From positions 310,001-374,000 of the forward strand of contig NZ_JAQIPB010000003.1 of NCBI RefSeq assembly GCF_028023875.1: a stretch of 64,000 nucleotides of DNA, written 5' to 3'. The notes under the pieces were generated by a model. That model was not told the origin of the DNA and ran no database searches. It was given only the letters and a program-made list of their open reading frames with translations. The position numbers and the translations under genes were made by a program. The DNA comes from Xenophilus arseniciresistens (GTDB taxonomy: Bacteria > Pseudomonadota > Gammaproteobacteria > Burkholderiales > Burkholderiaceae_C). Positions 58,300 through 64,000 of the stretch are shown piece after piece (positions within the stretch are counted from its first letter, which is position 1; every line of letters begins with the position of its first letter).

Positions 58300-59442
58300 A
58301 TGGCCCAGGCCACTTCATTGACATTCAAGCTGGCGGCCGTGGCCGCTGTGGCCATGGCGCTGGGCGCCTGTGGCGGGGGCGGAGGGGGCGGCACGTCGGC
58401 AGAGGCCCTGGCCCTGATCGCCGCCGCCCAGCAGCAACAGCAGCAGCCTCCGACGACCACGCCGCCGACCACGACGCCTCCGGACGACCCGGCGCCGGAA
58501 CCGGAACCCACGCCCGAGGACGAGCCCTTCTTCGACGCCTACTACAACGTCTGCCGCGGCACCAGCGCCAAGTGCTACAACGACTGGGGCGCCTTTGCCT
58601 CCACGCCCAACCGCGTGCTGATCTATTCGCGCACCGCCGGTCCGCGCCATGCCAACCTGGGCACGCCCATGGCCGCCGGCCTGAACCCCACGATGAACGC
58701 CGACAACGTGATGCAGGCCGGCCTCAAGCGCATGCTCGAAGCCGAAGGCATCACCGTGGACTGGACCGAGGACGTCACGGTGCTGTCGGGCCGCATCAAC
58801 AACTACAAGACGGTCATCTTCGCCAGCTCCAACCGCGACACGCTGTGGAACGACGCCTCGCCCACCAGCAAGGACGCGGCACGCACCTCGCTGCGCAACT
58901 ACATGCGCCGCGGCGGCGGCTTCGTGGGCCTGCACAACGCCTTCGGCGCCGAATACAACTGGCCCTACTACGAAGGCCTGCTGGGCAACGCCAACTTCTA
59001 CAACCACGGCCCCAACCGCGCGGGCGATGTCGAAGTCATGGCCGCCGACGACCCGTCGATGGCCGGCCTGCCCGAGCGCTTCACCTTCCAGGACGAGTGG
59101 TACAACCTGGAGCCCTTCCCCACGCAGGTGAAGTTCCTGATGAAGGTGGACACCTCCACCCTCAAGCCGCTGACCTCGGCGCCGCACCCGGGCCATGAAG
59201 GCTTCCACCCCGTGGCCTGGTGCCAGTACTACGACGGCGGCCGCGCCTGGCTCACCACGCTGGGCCACAACGCGAACTCCTTCACCGAGACCAGCACCGG
59301 TCCCGGCGCGGAGTTCTTCCAGAAGATGGTCGTGCAAGGCGTCAAGTCCACCATGGGCCTGACGGACTTCTGCACCAGCGCCACCGCCGCGCCGGCCGCG
59401 CCCGCCGCGCCAGCCACCCCGGCTGCACCCGCCGCGTCCTGA
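58300..59442 (+). CDS. ThuA-like lipoprotein
   Basis: A 380-residue predicted lipoprotein: signal peptide ending LGAC with Cys24 as lipid anchor, then a Gly run, a Gln/Pro/Thr/Glu-rich linker to about residue 85, and a ThuA-like domain (about 100-360). The domain has RVLIYSRTAG, a GGGFVGLHNAFG segment and the HPVAWCQYYDGGRAWLTTLG end typical of ThuA proteins. ThuA of rhizobia acts on trehalose and is tied to 3-keto sugar metabolism; the activity here is inferred only. It ends with an Ala/Pro-repeat tail. The ribosome-binding site TAGAGGAGACAACC is complementary over 12 bases to the candidate small RNA at 49.7 kb. Confidence 0.82.
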   Translation: MAQATSLTFKLAAVAAVAMALGACGGGGGGGTSAEALALIAAAQQQQQQPPTTTPPTTTPPDDPAPEPEPTPEDEPFFDAYYNVCRGTSAKCYNDWGAFASTPNRVLIYSRTAGPRHANLGTPMAAGLNPTMNADNVMQAGLKRMLEAEGITVDWTEDVTVLSGRINNYKTVIFASSNRDTLWNDASPTSKDAARTSLRNYMRRGGGFVGLHNAFGAEYNWPYYEGLLGNANFYNHGPNRAGDVEVMAADDPSMAGLPERFTFQDEWYNLEPFPTQVKFLMKVDTSTLKPLTSAPHPGHEGFHPVAWCQYYDGGRAWLTTLGHNANSFTETSTGPGAEFFQKMVVQGVKSTMGLTDFCTSATAAPAAPAAPATPAAPAAS

Positions 59443-59507
59443 TCGCAGACCGCCCAGCACCGCGGGCCCTGGCGGCCCGCGGCCCCTGCATTCATCGCTC
59501 CAACATC

Positions 59508-61733
59508 ATGAAACTTCGCACCCTCGCATGGGCGCTGCTGTCCAGCGGCGCCATTGCCACCCCCCTGCTGCTGACCGCCTGCGGCGGCTCCGGCGGTGGC
59601 GGTGGCGGCTTTCCGCTGCCTTCGGCCCCCGCACCGGCGCCTGCGCCCAATCCGCCCGCTCCGCCGCCGCCTCCGGCGCCCGGCCCCAGCACACCGGCTG
59701 CCGACCTTTCGGACTGCTGCACCGCCGGCGACAAGGACTTCCCCAAGGTGGGCGGCAACCTGGGCAACCAGAACTACACCAGCCTGGGCCAGATCGACAA
59801 GAGCCGCGTCGGCCAGCTCGGCGGCGCCTGGGTCAACAAGATCGAGGGCGGCACCGTCACCGGCAACAGCCAGAGCACCACGGTGGTGGTGGACGGCGTG
59901 ATCTATATCGAGTCCGCCCAGGGCAACCTGATCGCGGTGGACGGCAAGACCGGCGTGACCAAGTGGAAGTGGACCACGCCCTACGGCAACATCACGCGCC
60001 GGGGCGTGGCCGTAGCCAAGGACCTGGGTCTGGTCTACACGGTCGCCTCGGGCAACCGCCTGATCGCGCTGGACAAGGACAGCGGCAAGCTCAAGTGGGT
60101 CAAGCAGTACCCCAGCACCACCACCGACGCCGACTACCTGGGCGCGGTGCAGAAGGTGGCCCTGGTCTACCACGACAAGCGCCTGTACATCGGCACCAAC
60201 GACGGCAACCGCGGCGCGGCCTTCTCGGCCGATGCCGCCACCGGCAAGGTGCTCACGGTGTTCTGGGGCGTGCCCCGCGCGGGCGAGCGCGGCTACGACA
60301 CCTGGGGCGGCGCGCCCGAGTCGGACCGCACCGGCGCCACGCCCTGGATCCATCCGGCCGTGGACCCGGAGCTGGGCCTGGTCTACTGGACCTTCGGCAA
60401 CGTGCGCGGCGGCTCGTCGCAGAACGGCTCCACGCGGCCCGGCCTGAACCTGTTCGCCAACTCCATCGTCGCGCTGGACCTCAAGACCGGCGAGTACAAG
60501 TGGCACTTCCAGTCGGTGCACCACGACATCTGGGACATGGACAACGTGATGTCCCCGGTGCTGGCCGACGTGAAGATCAACGGCGCCGACCGCAAGGTGG
60601 TGATCTACGGCAGCAAGTCCGGCATGTACTACATCCTCGACCGCAAGGACGGCAGCGCGCCGCTGGGCATCGACGAAGTGGCCGTCAAGCAGGACGCCCG
60701 CCAGGCCACCTGGCCCACGCAGCCCTTCCCGCGCCAGGGCGCCTGGACCGAGACCTGCGTGGAATCGCAGCCACTGGGCACGGCCGTGCCCGGCAGCCCG
60801 AACCGCGCGGTGCCCAACTACGTGGCCGGCTGCCTGTACGACCCGCACTGGGACGTCCCCGTGCTGTCGATCCCCGGCCACGGCGGCGGCGCCAACTGGA
60901 ACCACCAGTCCTTCAGCAAGCGCACGGGCCTGGTCTACACCGGCATGGGCTATGTGGCGGCCGCGCACTCGCTCACCGAAAGCAGCAACGGCCTGCGCCC
61001 GCCGGGCGAGTACATGACCGGCGCCGTGGTGGCGGTGGACCCCGGCACCAACCTGGTGAAGTGGAAGAAGCCCATGCCCTACTCGCTGGCGCACGGCAAC
61101 GGCATCCTCACCACCGCGTCGGACCTGCTGTTCATCGGCCAGCCCGACGGCCACCTGATCGCGATGGACGCGCAGGATGGCGCCGAGCTGTGGCGCTTCC
61201 AGACCGGCTCCGGCATCAGTGCCAGCCCCGTGGCCTACGAGATCGACGGCGAGCAATACATCGCCGTCTATGCGGGCGGCACCAGCATCCCCTATGGCAA
61301 CTCCGCGCCGCGCGGTGACTCGCTGTGGGCCTTCAAGGTGGGCGGCACGGTGCCGCAGGCCGCCACGCCGGGCGGGCCGGACGTGCGCCGGCCGGTGTCG
61401 GGCTCGGCCGTCGAAGGCGCGGCACTGCCCACGCCCAACACGGTCTACCTGGCGCGCGTGCAGACCAGCAGCAACGCACCGGGCACGGCCGAATCGACGG
61501 CCGTGAACGCCATGACGCCGACCTGGATGCGCGTGCCGGTCAACACCACCGTGACCTTCACCAACCCGGCCGACAACGCCAACACGCACTGCGCCACGCA
61601 GTTCTTCGAAGGCAAGTTCGACTTCCGGCTGGCACCGGGCCAATCGGCGCAGTACAAGTTCGACCAGCCGGGCGAGTACTTCTACAACGACTGCCACAGC
61701 CCGCGGCCGACGGGCAAGGTGGTGGTGTACTGA
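59508..61733 (+). CDS. PQQ-dependent dehydrogenase lipoprotein with C-terminal cupredoxin-like domain
   Basis: A 741-residue predicted lipoprotein: signal ending LLLTAC (Cys25), Gly run and Pro/Ala-rich linker to about residue 62, then a quinoprotein beta-propeller (about 70-620) of the alcohol/methanol dehydrogenase type. Repeated blade motifs include NLIAVDGKTGVTKWKW, RLIALDKDSGKLKWVKQYPS and DGAELWRFQTGSGISASPVAYE. HHDIWDMD matches the catalytic Asp segment. About 100 C-terminal residues form a cupredoxin-like domain: VNTTVTFTNPADNANTHC ... PGEYFYNDCHSPRPTGKVVV. A His and a Cys-His pair are present, but the axial Met and usual C-x2-H spacing are missing. It starts 65 bases after the ThuA gene, so co-transcription is likely. 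Substrate unknown. Confidence 0.85.
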   Translation: MKLRTLAWALLSSGAIATPLLLTACGGSGGGGGGFPLPSAPAPAPAPNPPAPPPPPAPGPSTPAADLSDCCTAGDKDFPKVGGNLGNQNYTSLGQIDKSRVGQLGGAWVNKIEGGTVTGNSQSTTVVVDGVIYIESAQGNLIAVDGKTGVTKWKWTTPYGNITRRGVAVAKDLGLVYTVASGNRLIALDKDSGKLKWVKQYPSTTTDADYLGAVQKVALVYHDKRLYIGTNDGNRGAAFSADAATGKVLTVFWGVPRAGERGYDTWGGAPESDRTGATPWIHPAVDPELGLVYWTFGNVRGGSSQNGSTRPGLNLFANSIVALDLKTGEYKWHFQSVHHDIWDMDNVMSPVLADVKINGADRKVVIYGSKSGMYYILDRKDGSAPLGIDEVAVKQDARQATWPTQPFPRQGAWTETCVESQPLGTAVPGSPNRAVPNYVAGCLYDPHWDVPVLSIPGHGGGANWNHQSFSKRTGLVYTGMGYVAAAHSLTESSNGLRPPGEYMTGAVVAVDPGTNLVKWKKPMPYSLAHGNGILTTASDLLFIGQPDGHLIAMDAQDGAELWRFQTGSGISASPVAYEIDGEQYIAVYAGGTSIPYGNSAPRGDSLWAFKVGGTVPQAATPGGPDVRRPVSGSAVEGAALPTPNTVYLARVQTSSNAPGTAESTAVNAMTPTWMRVPVNTTVTFTNPADNANTHCATQFFEGKFDFRLAPGQSAQYKFDQPGEYFYNDCHSPRPTGKVVVY

Positions 61734-61775
61734 GCGTGCTGCGGCGCCCGGCAAAGGCGCCGGCCCTCAACGCAC

Positions 61776-61817
61776 GCGGGCCCGTCGCACCAGCGGCGGG
61801 CCCGCTTTGCTTTTTTT
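61776..61817 (+). terminator. Intrinsic terminator of the ThuA-PQQ operon
   Basis: GCGGGCCCG (61776-61784) and CGGGCCCGC (61797-61805) form a 9-bp stem with a 12-base loop that can be extended by further pairing, followed by a T-rich tract (61806-61817). It lies 43 bases after the dehydrogenase stop. Confidence 0.8.
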
Positions 61818-61915
61818 GTGCGAAGAAGAAGGCTCGCCTTCGCCGTGGGTAAGCGCCAGGAAGGCGCTGGTAGCGGGCATGGGAACATCCGACAGCAGGA
61901 CTTCGGCCCCCGCCC

Positions 61916-62869
61916 ATGCACATCACTCTTCGCCAACTGCGCTATTTCGTCCACATCGCACGCAATCGCAGCTTCTCGCGCGCGGCCCAGCAGTTGGGCA
62001 TCGCGCAGCCGGCCCTGAGCCAGAACATCGCAGCGCTGGAAGAGAGCCTGGGCGCCAGGCTCTTCGAGCGGCACGCCAAGGGCGTGGACCTCTCGCCCGA
62101 AGGCCAGCGCCTCTACGAAAGGGCCGTGCAGCTGATCGGCCATGTGGATGCGCTTCGCCACGACATCCACGGCCATGACGCCCTGCCCACGGGGCCGGTC
62201 CGGCTGATCATGGCGGGCTCGGTCGCTGCGGTGCTCATCGCCCCCTTGCTGCGCGAGATCACGCTCCGCTACCCGGGCATCCGGCTCGCCGTGAGCGACA
62301 GCATGTCCTTTGAGGCCCGGCTGCAGGTGGAAGCCGGCCATGCCGATCTGGCCCTGATGCCGAACGCATCCGAAATGCAGGGCATGGATGCGATGCCGGT
62401 GTTCGAGGAGCACTTCATGGTCTATGGCGCGCCGCAGACCATGCAGCGCGAGCCGCCAAGCATCGACTTTGCACGTCTGGCTCGCTGGCCGCTGGCTGCC
62501 CCGGACCGTGCCCACGATCTGCGCAAACTCATCGAGCGCGCCGCGCTGGCCATCGATCAGCCGCTGGACGTGCGCCATGAACTCAACAGCCCTGCGATGC
62601 TGGTCTCGGTGGTCAGAGAGGGGCTGGCCTACGCCGTGCTGCCTCCGAGCAGTTGCGCAGAGGCTGTTGCGGCAGGCGTCATCGTGGGCCGCCCGATCGC
62701 CGACGCCAGCCTCAGCCGGGTGCAGGCCATCGTCTGGCCGCAGGCACGTCCCCTTTCAGCCGCCGCAGCAGCAGTGCGAGACCTGCTGGCCGAGGTGGCC
62801 AGCCAGCAGTTGCGAGCAGGCCTGCTCTACGGACGGGCCATCACGCCGGCCCATGCCGTGCGTCCATAA
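61916..62869 (+). CDS. LysR-family transcriptional regulator
   Basis: A 317-residue regulator. The N-terminal helix-turn-helix (LRQLRYFVHIARNRSFSRAA, then QQLGIAQPALSQNIAALEESLG, about residues 5-48) is followed by a LysR substrate domain from about residue 93. The C-terminal half is of the NAC/CbbR-like type with a STLPPSS-like LPPSSCAEAV segment. It is 103 bases before a sulfatase gene in the same orientation and may regulate it or be co-transcribed. It is unrelated to the LysR at 28.9 kb beyond the family level. Confidence 0.9.
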   Translation: MHITLRQLRYFVHIARNRSFSRAAQQLGIAQPALSQNIAALEESLGARLFERHAKGVDLSPEGQRLYERAVQLIGHVDALRHDIHGHDALPTGPVRLIMAGSVAAVLIAPLLREITLRYPGIRLAVSDSMSFEARLQVEAGHADLALMPNASEMQGMDAMPVFEEHFMVYGAPQTMQREPPSIDFARLARWPLAAPDRAHDLRKLIERAALAIDQPLDVRHELNSPAMLVSVVREGLAYAVLPPSSCAEAVAAGVIVGRPIADASLSRVQAIVWPQARPLSAAAAAVRDLLAEVASQQLRAGLLYGRAITPAHAVRP

Positions 62870-62972
62870 GAAAAACTGAAGGCACGCCAGCTCAAGACGG
62901 TATTGGATTCGGGCGCAAGCCTTGTCCACACTCCAGCGCAAGGGGCCTCGCCCCTGCAACTGGAGACAAGAC

Positions 62973-64000
62973 ATGGCAGCAAGGAACGTCGTGGTCATCA
63001 TGTCCGATGAGCACGACCCACGGATCATGGGGTGCTCGGGACATCCCTTCATCAAGACCCCGCACCTGGACGCGCTGGCCGCGCGCGGCGTGCGCTTCAC
63101 CAGCTCCTACACGCCCAGCCCCATCTGCGTGCCCGCGCGCGCCGCCTTCGCCACGGGCCTGCGGGTCCACCAGATCAGGCTGTGGGACAACGCCATGCCC
63201 TACACCGGTGCGCAGCGCGGCTGGGGCCATGTGCTGCAGGAGCATGGCGTGCGCGTGGAAAGTATCGGCAAGCTGCACTACCGAAGCGTGGAAGACCCGG
63301 CGGGCTTCGACCAGGAACACCTGCCCATGCATGTGATCGGCGGCCACGGCATGGTCTGGGCTTCGATCCGTGACCCCTTCAAGCCGCGCGTGGACGGCCC
63401 ACGCATGCTCGGGGAGCGCATCGGCCCCGGGGAATCCTCGTACACCCAGTACGACAGAGCCGTCACGGCACGCGCCGTCCAGTGGCTCAAGGACGTGGCC
63501 TCGGGCCCGCGCGAGCAGGGCTTCGTGCTCTACATCGGCCTGGTGGCCCCGCACTTTCCCTTCGTCGTGCCCAGCAAGTTCTTCGATCTCTACCCGCTGC
63601 ACACGCTGCCCGAGCCCAAGCTGCATCCCAGCCAGGGGTACCAGCGCCATCCATGGGTGCAAGAGTACGAGGACTTCATGGCGTCGGAAGCGCGCTTTGC
63701 CGACGCGCAGGAAAGGCTGCGCGCCTTTGCCGCCTACTACGGCCTGTGCAGCTGGCTCGACCACAACGTGGGGCAGATCGTGCAGGCCCTGGACGAGGCA
63801 GGCCTGAGCGACAGCACGCAACTGATCTACACCTCGGACCACGGCGACAACCTCGGCGCGCGCGGTGTGTGGGGCAAGTCCACCCTCTATGAGGAAAGCG
63901 TGAAGGTGCCCATGCTGATGGCGGGCCCCGGCATCACGCCCGCCGTGTGCGAAACGCCGGTGGATCTGCTGGACCTGTTTCCCACCATCCTGCAGGGCGT
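62973..64000 (+). CDS. Type I (formylglycine-dependent) sulfatase, C-terminus cut by window edge
   Basis: About 342 codons are visible. The N-terminal metal site (VVVIMSDEHDPRIMG), the formylglycine motif CVPAR (Cys52, matching C-x-P-S/A-R), and the TSDHGDNLG metal site near residue 290 place it in the type I sulfatase/alkaline-phosphatase superfamily, near choline-sulfatases and phosphonate monoester hydrolases. There is no signal peptide, so it should be cytoplasmic. The ATG has a GGAGACAA site 4 bases upstream. A maturase for the formylglycine is not in the window. The substrate is not known; a LysR gene precedes it. Confidence 0.9.
   Translation, partial: MAARNVVVIMSDEHDPRIMGCSGHPFIKTPHLDALAARGVRFTSSYTPSPICVPARAAFATGLRVHQIRLWDNAMPYTGAQRGWGHVLQEHGVRVESIGKLHYRSVEDPAGFDQEHLPMHVIGGHGMVWASIRDPFKPRVDGPRMLGERIGPGESSYTQYDRAVTARAVQWLKDVASGPREQGFVLYIGLVAPHFPFVVPSKFFDLYPLHTLPEPKLHPSQGYQRHPWVQEYEDFMASEARFADAQERLRAFAAYYGLCSWLDHNVGQIVQALDEAGLSDSTQLIYTSDHGDNLGARGVWGKSTLYEESVKVPMLMAGPGITPAVCETPVDLLDLFPTILQG

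Noticed and set aside
59229-61754. An 841-codon minus-strand frame opposite the PQQ dehydrogenase
   Set aside because: Antisense shadow; the plus-strand frame has clear propeller repeats and a lipobox.

Overview
The window is a GC-rich chromosomal segment from a betaproteobacterium of the order Burkholderiales, most likely family Comamonadaceae (Acidovorax/Delftia/Comamonas-like). This placement is an inference. It rests on gene order (rplU-rpmA-obgE-proB, pilB-pilC-pilD-coaE-zapD-yacG, secA-argJ-ATPase-mutT), a Bug-type solute-binding protein, beta-proteobacterial trimeric porins, Coq7, and GGAGACAA-type ribosome-binding sites. About 60 protein genes, one tRNA, one candidate small RNA, several terminators and one tandem repeat can be supported.

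Layout. 1-6.8 kb: housekeeping genes (proS, truncated by the window edge; rppH; a CNP1-like secreted protein; proB; obgE; L27; L21; polyprenyl diphosphate synthase). 6.87 kb: tRNA-Pro(CGG). 7-16.3 kb: type IV pilus assembly genes pilB-pilC-pilD, coaE, a cassette of one MBOAT acyltransferase and two tandem AlgJ/AlgX-like proteins (probable polysaccharide O-acetylation), then zapD and yacG. 16.3-22.3 kb: mutT, a DUF815 ATPase, argJ and secA on the minus strand, and a DciA-like protein on the plus strand. 22.3-29.8 kb: quinone oxidoreductase, EamA exporter, then a minus-strand set (Bug solute-binding protein, gamma-glutamyltransferase, EamA exporter, SDR oxidoreductase) divergent from a LysR regulator. 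29.8-37.8 kb: central carbon metabolism (xylulokinase, glucose-6-phosphate isomerase, transaldolase, glucose-6-phosphate dehydrogenase) with a DUF805 protein, a lipocalin and a HAD phosphatase; a tandem 83/82-bp repeat lies between xylB and DUF805. 37.8-46.7 kb: a peptide ABC-transport operon with two solute-binding proteins and an M20 amidohydrolase. 46.9-51.2 kb: an intact porin, coq7, an OsmC-like protein, a candidate small RNA and a broken second porin. 51.3-54.1 kb: an orphan tyrosine recombinase and ilvA. 54.1-57.8 kb: part of a type II secretion locus (gspC, gspG-K). 57.8-61.8 kb: two predicted lipoproteins, a ThuA-like protein and a PQQ dehydrogenase carrying a C-terminal cupredoxin-like domain. 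61.9-64 kb: a LysR regulator and a sulfatase cut by the window edge.

Most notable signals. (1) An unannotated transcription unit at 49.7 kb has a promoter overlapping a perfect palindrome, a short hairpin, a CU-rich linker and a strong intrinsic terminator. Its linker is complementary over 12 contiguous bases to the ribosome-binding site of the ThuA-like gene 8.5 kb away, and over shorter stretches to other Shine-Dalgarno regions in the window, which suggests an SD-targeting small RNA. (2) The PQQ dehydrogenase is a lipoprotein fused to a cupredoxin-like domain with atypical ligand spacing. It sits where gspL/M/N might be expected to follow gspK. (3) A polysaccharide O-acetylation cassette is embedded in the pilus/cell-division gene cluster.
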